The position numbers and the translations under genes are program-made. From the NCBI RefSeq assembly GCF_026735165.1, contig NZ_JAPQES010000004.1, positions 248,001-312,000 on the forward strand: a stretch of 64,000 nucleotides of DNA, read 5' to 3'. The stretch is from Clostridium ganghwense (GTDB taxonomy: Bacteria > Bacillota > Clostridia > Clostridiales > Clostridiaceae). Positions 9,428-18,005 of the stretch are shown in pieces. The notes beneath the pieces were generated by a model. That model saw only the letters and a list, made by a program, of their open reading frames with translations. It made no database searches and was not told the origin of the DNA. Positions within the stretch are counted from its first letter, which is position 1. The number at the start of each line of letters is the position of its first letter.

Positions 9428-9437
9428 TTTAGCCATA

Positions 9438-9478
9438 AAAAATAAGCTGCATTTTACATTGCAGCTTATTTTTTATTA
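9438..9478. terminator. Bidirectional terminator between DUF1287 gene and alpha-galactosidase
   Basis: Perfect 14-bp stem: 9438-9451 pairs with 9460-9473 (core TAAGCTGCA/TGCAGCTTA), flanked by A run on one side and T run on the other. Confidence 0.9.
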
Positions 9479-9479
9479 T

Positions 9480-11486
9480 TTAAATATATCTTACAACCTT
9501 ATATCCTTTTTGTAATATAGAATCATATTTTTCACCGTTAATAAATATATCCATATCATCATTTAAAATCTTTAAGTAAATATCGCCTTTATTTATAAAT
9601 TTACTATTGATCTCTATATTTATTTGCCCTTCTTTTTCTTCTAATAAATTAATTTCACTTACTGGGAATAAATGTCCCGTTGTTCCCACTAAGTAAAAGT
9701 CTTTTTCTGTTTCTATCTTATAAAAACACTTTGTTTCATAAGGTTTTAATTTAATATTAGTATTTCCTTTCACCACAAAATCTTTTTTATTAAAATACTC
9801 TCCCTGTGGAAGTTTCATTTTTACTTGTGAACCTGTTAAGTTAGATAATACAATATATCCTTTGTCTTCTATATTAAAAGAAATTTCATAGGTATCTTTT
9901 TTATTTTTTATATAATGTATATCCGCTCTTATCTTTGGAAACATGGATTTGAAAAGTTCCATTTCATTTTCATCATATTTACTAATATCATCTGATAAAG
10001 CTAATAATCCACCAAGTAAATTATTTAGTATAAATAAAGAATACTTCTGCTCCTCATTCATTTTGTTGTCTTCTTTTTTAAGCATAAAAACATCAGGAGC
10101 ATTATAAAAAACTTCTCCATTAACTCTAAATCTAGCCAAAGCACTATGAATAGAAGATACTGTTGAAACTCTTTCTCTATATTTTAAAAGTTTTTGCTTA
10201 CTATTTTCCCAGTATGGAGTCACATCTGCCCCTATTCTACAGTAATCCACTTTTTTAAAAGCATTACCTAGAGGCACTCCAGATGCTAATATCAGCTTAT
10301 CCCCTATAATATCATTTAAAAAATCTACAGCATCTTGCATTATAGCTCCCCTTGTTTTTCCCTTTCTCGGTATAAGAGCTGCTGCATATAAAAAGTCTAG
10401 CTTAAGCATTTCATATCCCCAAATATTTATTATTGTATGAAAAACTTTAGCAAGATACGCTCTAAATTCTAAATTATAAAAATCTAGAGCATAAAATTTT
10501 CCACTCCATTCTGAATTCCATCCAGCTGCTAGAGGTTTTCCCTTATCATCTTTAACTAGCCATTCCTTATGTTCTTTAAATATTTTAGAGTCCTTTTCAC
10601 ATATAAATGGAGTAAGCCAAATTCCTGGTTTATAACCAAAAGTTTTAATTTTATATGCTAGAAAGTTCATTCCGAGTGGAAACTTTTCATTTATTGAAAG
10701 CCAATCTCCTACAGCAGTTTGATATCCATCATCAATTTGAAAAACATCTAAAGGTATATTTTCTTTTTTTATATTTTCTAAATTTTCCAATACAATATCT
10801 TGACTAATTTTTGTATAATAGTTATACCAACTTGTCCATCCCGTGCACATAGAAACTGCTTCTCTATTTCCTTTAAAGAAAGAACAGTACTTTTTCCAAA
10901 TTGTCTTTTCTTCGCCCTCTTCTATATAAAGCTTTAATATACTCTTTTCACCGTCTATCAAAAATCCTCTGCAGTCCTTCATAATAATTAGTTTATTATT
11001 TTTTAAATTGCCTTCAAAAATTGTATATCCTGATTTTTCATCACACGATCCTAAGAATAATATATGTTGATCCTGCTCCTTGCTATTTCTAAAATATGTG
11101 AATGTATGTGAATGGAAAACACCTTTTTGTCCTTTGTATTTATAAAATAAATAATCTCCATAAGGCTCCATTCTACCTTTTACAATAGAACTTAATGGTT
11201 TCAATTCACCATTCTTATTCATTTCCATACTTTCTGACCAACTTTGATAGCCATTCACTAACATATTTTTATTTTTTAAGTCTAAAGTATAGTCAATTAA
11301 AAAATTTTCTAAAGTTATTTCTTTTTTATTCTTTAACTTTATGTTCAATATATAACCCTTGTCCACTTTTGATACTTCCGGCATAAATTTTATGTCATCG
11401 TTTTCAATACTCTCTAAAAAATTTGAAGATATTTCTTTTAAAGTATTGTTTACATAATACGAAAGATGTATATTGTTTATTTTCAT
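9480..11486 (-). CDS. Alpha-galactosidase-like glycoside hydrolase, GH36 type
   Basis: About 668 residues, cytoplasmic (no signal). A beta-sandwich N-terminal domain (MVNGYQSWSE near residue 77) is followed by a catalytic barrel with GWTSWYNYY (about 216-224), FQIDDGYQ (249-256), KLDF with the likely nucleophile Asp364, and RIGADV with the likely acid/base Asp421, then a C-terminal beta domain. These are the GH36 landmarks, although the acid/base loop differs from classical raffinose-type alpha-galactosidases. I use the ATG at 11486, with AAAGGA 11 bases upstream; a GTG at 11495 abuts the ribosome site. No sugar transporter is adjacent, so the natural substrate is open. Confidence 0.85.
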   Translation of the reverse strand: MKINNIHLSYYVNNTLKEISSNFLESIENDDIKFMPEVSKVDKGYILNIKLKNKKEITLENFLIDYTLDLKNKNMLVNGYQSWSESMEMNKNGELKPLSSIVKGRMEPYGDYLFYKYKGQKGVFHSHTFTYFRNSKEQDQHILFLGSCDEKSGYTIFEGNLKNNKLIIMKDCRGFLIDGEKSILKLYIEEGEEKTIWKKYCSFFKGNREAVSMCTGWTSWYNYYTKISQDIVLENLENIKKENIPLDVFQIDDGYQTAVGDWLSINEKFPLGMNFLAYKIKTFGYKPGIWLTPFICEKDSKIFKEHKEWLVKDDKGKPLAAGWNSEWSGKFYALDFYNLEFRAYLAKVFHTIINIWGYEMLKLDFLYAAALIPRKGKTRGAIMQDAVDFLNDIIGDKLILASGVPLGNAFKKVDYCRIGADVTPYWENSKQKLLKYRERVSTVSSIHSALARFRVNGEVFYNAPDVFMLKKEDNKMNEEQKYSLFILNNLLGGLLALSDDISKYDENEMELFKSMFPKIRADIHYIKNKKDTYEISFNIEDKGYIVLSNLTGSQVKMKLPQGEYFNKKDFVVKGNTNIKLKPYETKCFYKIETEKDFYLVGTTGHLFPVSEINLLEEKEGQINIEINSKFINKGDIYLKILNDDMDIFINGEKYDSILQKGYKVVRYI

Positions 11487-11674
11487 TTCCTGCACATCCT
11501 TTACCTAAATATATCCTTAATACTTAATACAGCCTTTCTACTAATAAATATTTATATTATTCTCTCAGTATACCTACTTATTTCACAAAAGTATCTCTTT
11601 CTTTTATAAAAATAAAAGCTCATACTTATATAATATTATAAATTTCATGAAAATTAAATCTATTTTACTAAAAA

Positions 11675-11697
11675 AAAGACAGCTTTTAGCCGTCTTT
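11675..11697 (-). terminator. Terminator of the small regulator gene
   Basis: AAAGAC-GCT pairs with AGC-GTCTTT around a three-base loop, overlapping the stop codon; a run of seven T follows on the minus strand. Confidence 0.8.
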
Positions 11698-11944
11698 ATA
11701 CAATCATAGTATTTACTTTTACTCCTTCTATTGACTCTAAATCCTTTCTTAATCCTTCAATCTCATCTGCATTTGCACAGAGCTGTAAAAGAATTAGGCC
11801 TCTTTTAGAACATGAATCCTCTGATACATCATGAAGCCCTAGTCTTACTTTTATAATACAGCCATGTTTTGTTAAAATTTCTTGAACCTTTGGTGCACTT
11901 ACATTTCTTGGTTCAATAGCAACTGCCATAATTGTATATTCCAT
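11696..11944 (-). CDS. Small ACT/NikR-C-like regulator, TM1266 type
   Basis: An 82-residue protein with the beta-alpha-beta layout of ACT or NikR C-terminal domains. It resembles the TM1266 group often annotated as 'iron-only hydrogenase system regulator': MAVAIEPRNVSAPKVQEIL at the start, then a RLGLHD turn and the closing GVKVNTMIV strand. The name derives from neighbours in other genomes; here the hydrogenase genes are 20 kb away, so that role is not supported. It follows the ferritin-like lipoprotein by 25 bases and is probably co-transcribed with it. Confidence 0.65.
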   Translation of the reverse strand: MEYTIMAVAIEPRNVSAPKVQEILTKHGCIIKVRLGLHDVSEDSCSKRGLILLQLCANADEIEGLRKDLESIEGVKVNTMIV

Positions 11945-11969
11945 ACTTTTCCCTCCTTATATTAAATAT

Positions 11970-12551
11970 TTATTCTTTTACTCTCTTCAAGCCAACTTCT
12001 AGAGATTGAAGATGAGCTCTTGAGGCATCTCTTAATCTTACTAATATTAAAATTAACTCTTGTGGTACTCCTTTTCTCCTTATAAACCTGTTATACATCG
12101 CCATATTTTCAATTTCATCCGCTATTGATATTTCAAAACTCTCTTCAATAGTTTCTGGTACTTTTAAAAATTCTCTTGATCTATCCTTCGGGATAGATAA
12201 TTTATATTTCTGAAATGTAGTTTTTAGAATAGAAATATTAATATTTTTTGCCTTTGCTAGATCTATAAATGGTCTTATTTCTCCAAACTTTCTTATCATA
12301 GCCTCATATTTAGCCTTTTCCAAATACTCATTTTCTATAGCATAAGTAAGCATTTTTTCAACATTTAAATTCTCATCCTCTTTTGCTGCTGTTACTCCCC
12401 ATTTTTCTTTCTGTAAAGTTTTTACTGTTGGAACTGCATTTTCATCACCTATTGGTTCTTTATCCATTTTCTTTTGGCAGCCTATTATTCCTAACATGAG
12501 AGTGCATAATAAAATACCTATGATTCCTTTAGTCACCCATTTACTCTTCAT
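11970..12551 (-). CDS. Ferritin-like (DUF2202-like) lipoprotein, degenerate
   Basis: The ATG at 12551 has AGGAG seven bases upstream and opens a clear lipoprotein signal (MKSKWVTKGIIGILL, lipobox LGIIGC). The remaining domain is helical with ENEYLEKAKYEAMIRKFG and IADEIENMAMYNRF, which match the two helix pairs of DUF2202 ferritin-like proteins, and a C-terminal SRAHLQSLE. The usual SEQxH metal-ligand segment of the first helix pair is AKAKNINIS here, so a normal di-iron site seems lost. Anchored outside the membrane; function unknown. Confidence 0.6.
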   Translation of the reverse strand: MKSKWVTKGIIGILLCTLMLGIIGCQKKMDKEPIGDENAVPTVKTLQKEKWGVTAAKEDENLNVEKMLTYAIENEYLEKAKYEAMIRKFGEIRPFIDLAKAKNINISILKTTFQKYKLSIPKDRSREFLKVPETIEESFEISIADEIENMAMYNRFIRRKGVPQELILILVRLRDASRAHLQSLEVGLKRVKE

Positions 12552-12649
12552 ATAATCACTCCTAGTCTGATTGTCACTAGCTAATATTTTTACCAAAAAA
12601 CAAAAATAAATACCCCTATTATGCTTAAATAAACATTAAAGCAAAGATT

Positions 12650-12709
12650 ACTTTTTGGTAACTAGGGTTCAAAATATAAACTACCATACCAAAAAGTGCG
12701 TACTTCACA
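12650..12709. promoter_or_regulatory. Candidate HxlR operator upstream of the alcohol dehydrogenase gene
   Basis: ACTTTTTGGTA (12650-12660) and TACCAAAAAGT (12687-12697) form a perfect 11-bp inverted repeat, and TTAC-N6-GTAA sits in the left half. The 19 bases 12691-12709 recur exactly at 14471-14489 beside the hxlR gene, with more scattered identity to the left in both copies. Confidence 0.6.
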
Positions 12710-12840
12710 ATATATTGACTATATTTTAGAATAATACTTGTCCTCTGGAAAACAACTGAGGAAGCAATGAAACGATAAATTAAAAGATATATTGTTTAAA
12801 ATCAAAATATAAAAAATATTAAAACTTAGGAGGAATTAAG

Positions 12841-13995
12841 ATGGCAAGATTCACAATACCAAGAGATGTATACTTTGGACAAGGTACAGTTGAAGAATTA
12901 AAAAACTTAAAAGGTAAAAGAGCCGCGATTGTAATAGGTGGAAGCGCTGTAAAGAAAAATGGTGCTTTAGAAAAAGTTGAACAATACTTAAGAGAAGCAG
13001 GAATGGAAACTACTTTAATAGAGGGAGTAGAAGCTGATCCATCTGTAAAAACAGTAATGAGAGGCGTAGAAATTATGAATCAATTTAAACCAGATTGGAT
13101 AATCGGTTTAGGTGGAGGCTCTCCAATGGATGCTGCAAAAGCAATGTGGATTTTCTATGAATATCCAGAATTCACATTTGAAGAAGCTGCAAAACCATTT
13201 AACTTACCAGAGTTAAGACAAAAATCAAAATATGCAGCAATCCCAACAACAAGCGGAACAGGAAGTGAGGTAACATCATTTGCAGTAATCACTGATAATG
13301 AAACTGGAGTTAAATATCCAATAGCTGACTTTAATATTACACCTGATATTGCAATTGTTGACACAGATTTAGCTCAATCAATGCCAGCTAAATTAGTTGC
13401 ACACACTGGTATGGATGCATTAACTCACTCTTTAGAGGCTTATGTATCAACTATGAGTAACGAATTAACTGATGCTTTAGCTATGAAATCAATCGAAATG
13501 ATTCAAGATTACTTAGTAGAATCTTTCAAAGGTGATAAAAATTCTAGAGCTAAAATGCATATTTCTCAATGCTTAGCTGGTATGTCATTCTCAAATGCTA
13601 TATTAGGAATTGTACACAGCATGTCACACAAAACTGGTAAAATATTCGCAGTACCACACGGATGTGCAAATGCAATCTATTTACCAATTGCAATTGAGTT
13701 TAATGCAGAAAAAGCTGGAGATAAATATGCAGATGTAGCTAAGAGATTAGGTTTACAAGGATCTAATGAAAAAGAATTAGTTGAATCTCTTGTTAAATTT
13801 GTTAGAGATTTAAATAAAGCTATGAACATACCATCTTCATTAAAAGAGTTTGGTTTAGCTGAAGAGAAATTCTTAGCTAACTTAGATGATATTTCTAAGA
13901 ATGCTGTAGCAGATCCATGTACAGGTACAAACCCAAGAGAAATATCTCCTGAACAAATGAAAGAGTTATTCAATAAAGCTTATTATGGAGCTTAA
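12841..13995 (+). CDS. Iron-containing alcohol dehydrogenase (group III)
   Basis: A 384-residue cytoplasmic NAD(P)-dependent alcohol/aldehyde oxidoreductase. Features: nucleotide-binding GGGSPMDAAK (residues 91-100), TTSGTGSEV (136-144), and the metal ligands Asp192, His196 (MDALTHSLEAY), His259 (GIVHSMSH) and His273 (PHGCANA). It looks like the butanol/ethanol dehydrogenases of solventogenic clostridia, and codon use is strongly biased toward a few A/T-ending codons, as expected for a highly expressed gene. A strong AGGAGGAATTAAG site precedes the ATG. The duplicated operator upstream and the convergent HxlR gene suggest redox or electrophile control. Confidence 0.93.
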   Translation: MARFTIPRDVYFGQGTVEELKNLKGKRAAIVIGGSAVKKNGALEKVEQYLREAGMETTLIEGVEADPSVKTVMRGVEIMNQFKPDWIIGLGGGSPMDAAKAMWIFYEYPEFTFEEAAKPFNLPELRQKSKYAAIPTTSGTGSEVTSFAVITDNETGVKYPIADFNITPDIAIVDTDLAQSMPAKLVAHTGMDALTHSLEAYVSTMSNELTDALAMKSIEMIQDYLVESFKGDKNSRAKMHISQCLAGMSFSNAILGIVHSMSHKTGKIFAVPHGCANAIYLPIAIEFNAEKAGDKYADVAKRLGLQGSNEKELVESLVKFVRDLNKAMNIPSSLKEFGLAEEKFLANLDDISKNAVADPCTGTNPREISPEQMKELFNKAYYGA

Positions 13996-14012
13996 TATAT
14001 AAACCCATTATA

Positions 14013-14051
14013 AATAAAAAAGGTTGGATTAGTCGTCCAACCTTTTTATTT
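14013..14051. terminator. Bidirectional terminator between alcohol dehydrogenase and HxlR genes
   Basis: Perfect 16-bp stem: 14013-14028 pairs with 14036-14051 (core AGGTTGGA/TCCAACCT), with A and T runs inside the arms serving both directions. Confidence 0.92.
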
Positions 14052-14403
14052 ATAATGTTTTTCTATGTTCTATATATTCTTTTCCCCATTTATCTAATTC
14101 TTTAAATATAGGAATTAACTTGTTACCCATTTCAGTTAATGAATATTCTACTACTGGAGGAACTTCTGGATAAATAGTTCTTTCAACTATACCGTATTTT
14201 TCAAGAGTTCTTAGTTGCTGTGTTAGCATTTTTTGAGTAACTCCTGATAGAGATCTTTTTAATTCCCCAAATCTTTTAGTACCTTCAGTACCCAGAGTCC
14301 ATAATATTAAAGCATTCCATTTTCCTGATATAATTTCAAGGGCAACTTCTATTTCACATCTATAATTGCTACAGCTTATTTTATTAATTCTATCTTCTGG
14401 CAA
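14050..14403 (-). CDS. HxlR-family transcriptional regulator
   Basis: A 117-residue winged-helix protein with the family pattern C..YRCEIEVALEIISGKW, WTLGTEGTKRFGELKRSL and EYSLTEMGNKLIPI. It begins at a TTG with AAAGGAG seven bases before. Cys11 lies where redox-sensing members (YodB/HypR type) carry their reactive cysteine, and Cys16 is nearby; that this protein senses thiol stress is inference. It lies tail-to-tail with the alcohol dehydrogenase and head-to-head with the GltD-like gene, and both upstream regions share its likely operator. Confidence 0.9.
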   Translation of the reverse strand: MPEDRINKISCSNYRCEIEVALEIISGKWNALILWTLGTEGTKRFGELKRSLSGVTQKMLTQQLRTLEKYGIVERTIYPEVPPVVEYSLTEMGNKLIPIFKELDKWGKEYIEHRKTL

Positions 14404-14427
14404 AAAATCACTCCTTTAATTTTATAG

Positions 14428-14489
14428 TTACTTTTTATATACTGCGGTTCTATAAGTATACCATAATACTAAAAAGTGCGTACTTCACA
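14428..14489. promoter_or_regulatory. Candidate HxlR operator in the hxlR/GltD-like divergent region
   Basis: TTACTTTTTATATACT, a CGGTTC block, TACCATA and the 19 bases at 14471-14489 follow the same order as in the copy before the alcohol dehydrogenase gene. AGTAT-N6-ATACT (14456-14471 region) adds a local inverted repeat. Confidence 0.55.
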
Positions 14490-14611
14490 GATTAAGAGCT
14501 ATATATTAAAATAATTATTGTTCATTAGGAAATCAATTAATAAAAATTTAATAATAGATTTAAAATATATATGTGATTTTAGATTATTTACTAAAGATGA
14601 GGTGAGAAATT

Positions 14612-15877
14612 ATGCAAGAAAAAATAAATAAAGAAGAAATTATAAAAAAAGCAGAAAGATGTCTTCAATGTAAAAATCCTAGATGTATACAGGGGTGCCC
14701 TATTAGTACATCAGTACCAGAGTTTATAAATTTATTATTACAAGGGCAAGAAAAGAAAGCAGGAGAAATGTTATTTAAAAATAATCCCCTTTCTGTTGTA
14801 TGTTCTTTAGTTTGCCCTCATGAGAGACAGTGCCAAGGTAATTGTGTCTTAGGGATAAAAGGAGACGCAGTAGATATTGGAACTATAGAACAGTACCTTT
14901 CAAATAATTATTTAAACGAAAAGGTATGTAAAAAAGAAGATGAGCATATAGGAAAAATTGCTATTGTAGGTTCTGGTCCAGCCGGTATAAGCATCGCCTT
15001 CATATTAGCTATTAAAGGATATGATATTACACTGTTTGAATCTCATGATAAAATCGGTGGAGTTCTTAGATACGGTATACCAGAGTTTAGATTACCAAAA
15101 GAAATATTGGATAGATTAAAAAATAAATTAGTGGAACTTGGTGTTAAAATAAGACCTAATACTTTAATAGGATCAGTTATTACCATTGATGATTTATTTA
15201 GAGATAAATATGATGCCGTATTTATCGGTACAGGGGTATGGCAACCCAAAAAACTGAATATACCTGGAGAGAGTTTAGGTCATGTACACTATGCAATAGA
15301 TTACTTGAAAAATCCACAAGTATATGAACTCGGAAATAGAGTATGTGTAATTGGTGCTGGTAATGTTGCTATGGATGTTGCTAGAACAGCAGTAAGAAAA
15401 GGTGCAAACGAAGTTTACATTATGTATAGAAAAGGAAGAGAAAACGTATCGGCAACCAATCATGAAATAGAAAGTGCTTTAGAAGAAGGTGTAAAATTTG
15501 AATTTTATAAAACGCCTGTAGAGATTGTTGATGACGGGGTCAAGTACCTAAAAACTCAAAAGATAGAAGATAAAGACAAAAATATAAAGTTTGTTACTAT
15601 AAATAATAGTGAAGATATTTTAAAAGCTGATTCTATAATAATAGCAGTAAGTCAAGGCCCTAAAAGCAATATAGTCTCTAAAACTAAAGATATTAAAACT
15701 AATATATCAGGACTTCTTATAACAGATGAATGTGGAAGAACAACAAAAGAAGGTGTATTTGCATCAGGAGATGTAGTAACAGGTGCAAAAACAGTAGTAG
15801 AAGCAGTTAATCATTCAAAAAAAGTTGCAGAAGCCATACATATATTTGTTAATAAAAAGAGCTTAACACCAAATTAG
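14612..15877 (+). CDS. Stand-alone GltD-like FAD/NAD(P) iron-sulfur oxidoreductase
   Basis: A 421-residue protein of the glutamate synthase small-chain family. The N-terminal double [4Fe-4S] domain has CLQCKNPRCIQGCP and CSLVCPHERQCQGNC; FAD binds at GSGPAGISIA (about residue 118) and NAD(P)H at GAGNVAMDVARTA. The usual C-terminal FASGDVVTGAKTVVEA closes the FAD site. No GltB large subunit or NfnA partner is adjacent, so it is probably a free electron-transfer module, perhaps used with the HxlR-linked alcohol dehydrogenase. GAGGTGAG precedes the ATG. Confidence 0.88.
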   Translation: MQEKINKEEIIKKAERCLQCKNPRCIQGCPISTSVPEFINLLLQGQEKKAGEMLFKNNPLSVVCSLVCPHERQCQGNCVLGIKGDAVDIGTIEQYLSNNYLNEKVCKKEDEHIGKIAIVGSGPAGISIAFILAIKGYDITLFESHDKIGGVLRYGIPEFRLPKEILDRLKNKLVELGVKIRPNTLIGSVITIDDLFRDKYDAVFIGTGVWQPKKLNIPGESLGHVHYAIDYLKNPQVYELGNRVCVIGAGNVAMDVARTAVRKGANEVYIMYRKGRENVSATNHEIESALEEGVKFEFYKTPVEIVDDGVKYLKTQKIEDKDKNIKFVTINNSEDILKADSIIIAVSQGPKSNIVSKTKDIKTNISGLLITDECGRTTKEGVFASGDVVTGAKTVVEAVNHSKKVAEAIHIFVNKKSLTPN

Positions 15878-16035
15878 TGTCCTCCCTTTAATATCAATGA
15901 TTTGCTTGATTTTGGCGAATGTAATATTTCATATAAAAGTTTACATTCATTTGTTGCACAATATTTTGCTGTTACGACTTAACTACTTCCTTGATTAAGT
16001 GATTTTTACACTGTTATTTAAGAATATTCCGTTAT

Positions 16036-16076
16036 AAAAATACCGTAAAATTCAATTCTGAATAATACGGTATTTT
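16036..16076. terminator. Bidirectional terminator between GltD-like gene and hydrolase gene
   Basis: AAATACCGTA (16038-16047) pairs with TACGGTATTT (16066-16075); a short inner TTCA/TGAA stem lies in the loop. The 160 bases before it hold nothing I can identify. Confidence 0.7.
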
Positions 16077-16084
16077 ATTATGAT

Positions 16085-16831
16085 TTAGGACAAAAATTCC
16101 AAAACTAAATTTCTAAACTCTTCTTTGTTACTAAACATAGCAGGATGATTTCCATTTTCAAAAATAACCAATTTAGAATTTTTCATTTTTAAATTAATAG
16201 CTTTTAATGTACTTTGGACATTAGGTATTAAATCATCTTTCGAGCTTCCTGTAATTAAAACATTATTTTCTATGTTACTAAGTTCATAATTGAAAAAATT
16301 ACCTATGTTTCTTGAAAAATCTATAATTAAGTTTGTATTTTGGTCAATAACATTTTTCCAATCAAAGCCATGCATTATAAACCAAAATAATTTAGACCCT
16401 AACTTGTTTTTTGCTATTTTTCTATCATCTACAATTTTTTTTGCAAACTCATAAGATAAATTTTCTCCCATAAAACTATCTACAATTATTCTATTAAATA
16501 AATTAGGTTGTTTCAATACAGCATTTAAAGCAACAATAGCCCCGCCACTTGTACCTAACAGGTTAACATCGCTAATACCAATGTGCTTACATAATTCAAT
16601 AATTAAAGTAGAATTAAAATGCCAATAATTTAAGGGTAATTTATCTACTCTCTGAGATTTCCCTTGACCTACCAAATCTAATAAAATTACTTTAAAGTTT
16701 TTAGAATAGAATTTTAATTCTGGTATAAACATTTTTGAGGAAGCTGTATCTCCGTGTATAATAACTAAAGGTCTCCCTTCACCAGATACTCTATAATATA
16801 TATTAATATTTTCATACTTAAAATAAGACAT
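16085..16831 (-). CDS. Alpha/beta hydrolase
   Basis: A cytoplasmic alpha/beta-hydrolase of 248 residues. The fold signatures are IIHGDTASS (oxyanion loop), LLDLVGQGKS, the nucleophile elbow LLGTSGGAIV with Ser95, an acidic residue in GSSKDDLIP, and the catalytic His in GNHPAMF. The ATG at 16831 has GGGAGG six bases upstream; an in-frame ATG at 16855 lies before that site and is not used. Substrate unknown; the gene stands alone between a terminator and a long intergenic region. Confidence 0.85.
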   Translation of the reverse strand: MSYFKYENINIYYRVSGEGRPLVIIHGDTASSKMFIPELKFYSKNFKVILLDLVGQGKSQRVDKLPLNYWHFNSTLIIELCKHIGISDVNLLGTSGGAIVALNAVLKQPNLFNRIIVDSFMGENLSYEFAKKIVDDRKIAKNKLGSKLFWFIMHGFDWKNVIDQNTNLIIDFSRNIGNFFNYELSNIENNVLITGSSKDDLIPNVQSTLKAINLKMKNSKLVIFENGNHPAMFSNKEEFRNLVLEFLS

Positions 16832-17275
16832 TTTTAACCTCCCAATAACAAACATTGTAAAATTTTTTAATAAATATTTGTTTTATATAATCTACATGGG
16901 AGAGTTAGTAGTTACTCTTACATATAGACTATTTTAGTTTATTAAAAATTCCCATTATGATACCTCCTTGTAGCTTGTTAATTCGCATTATATTACACTT
17001 TTGTCATAACTAATTGTACCATATTTACTACACACTTTCTTTAAATTGTTCAACAACAATTCATATGCAATTATACCATATTAAACCTTTTATTCATAAA
17101 AACACTATACTCTTAATTAAACTCTATACACTAAACATACATTTAGTAAAGTAAAAAGCTCCCCAACTGTTGCAACTCATATATCATACTTATCACTTCA
17201 TAATTTTAGCATTATATATTAAAATAAAATGTAATTATTATAATTTTAAAATTTAAAACAAAGGAGATACCTATA
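16832..17275. other. Intergenic region, 444 bp
   Basis: AT-rich and without a convincing gene. On the minus strand AAGGAGG and an ATG at 16955 open an eight-codon frame ending in TAG at 16929; this may be a leader peptide or a gene remnant ahead of the hydrolase. A TATAAT box lies upstream of it on that strand but without a good -35 partner. The right end carries the ribosome site of the YbaK gene. Confidence 0.5.
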
Positions 17276-17770
17276 ATGATTACAGAAAATGAACAGAATG
17301 TATATGACATTTTAGATAAATTAGAAATTCCATATATTAGACATGAGCATATCCCAATTTTCACTATTGAAGAAGCAAATAAACTTGATATAAATATATC
17401 TGGACAGCATTGTAAAAATCTTTTTATTCGCAATAGAAAAGGTGATAAACATTATCTTGTTATTTTAGTAGAATCAAAAAAAGTAGATTTAAGAAGCTTA
17501 TCTACCCAAATAAGTAGTACAAATTTAAGTTTTGCTTCTGAACAAAGATTATATAAATGTTTAGCTCTCAAGCCTGGTTCAGTTACTCCTTTTGGGTTAA
17601 TAAATGATAGTGAAAAACATGTAGAAGTTTTAATAGATAAAGATTTACTTCATTCAAACACTATTAGTTTTCACCCCAATGTAAATACAGCAACCATCAC
17701 TATATCTTATAAAAATTTTGAAAAATTCCTTAACTGGTGTGAAAATAAGATTTCTTATGTTCAAATCTAA
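17276..17770 (+). CDS. YbaK/ProX-type aminoacyl-tRNA editing protein
   Basis: A 164-residue free-standing editing domain of the YbaK/ProXp-ala/PrdX superfamily, which hydrolyses mischarged tRNA (typically Ala or Cys on tRNA-Pro). It shows IRHEHIPIFTIEEA, the GQHCKNLFIRNRKGD strand-loop with the conserved Lys, and LKPGSVTPFGLIND, a hallmark of the family. GGAGATACCTATA precedes the ATG. No proline reductase genes are adjacent, so it is not clearly a PrdX. Which mischarged tRNA it edits is not determinable here. Confidence 0.88.
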   Translation: MITENEQNVYDILDKLEIPYIRHEHIPIFTIEEANKLDINISGQHCKNLFIRNRKGDKHYLVILVESKKVDLRSLSTQISSTNLSFASEQRLYKCLALKPGSVTPFGLINDSEKHVEVLIDKDLLHSNTISFHPNVNTATITISYKNFEKFLNWCENKISYVQI

Positions 17771-17837
17771 AATTAAATTTTATAACATTCTTTTTTAAGT
17801 ATAAAGTCATCACAATATCTTACTACTTTTTTTTTAC

Positions 17838-17856
17838 AAAAGCATCAGCTTTTTTA
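17838..17856 (+). terminator. Terminator of the YbaK-type gene
   Basis: AAAAGC-ATCA-GCTTTT hairpin (17838-17853) followed by a T run. Confidence 0.65.
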
Positions 17857-18005
17857 TTTCCAATAGAAAGAGTTAAAAGATGTTTATTAATAGTACCAAA
17901 ACGCATTCCAAACCATATATTGTAAACAGAGTAATATTAATCTGGAGGTATATATTGTATAGTGATATGTGGAGAGATATGGTAGAATTATGGAGGCCTA
18001 ATAAA

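Noticed and set aside
16929-16955. Eight-codon reading frame on the minus strand with a good AAGGAGG site
   Set aside because: Too short to call a gene; kept as a note in the intergenic entry because it might be a leader peptide or a gene remnant.
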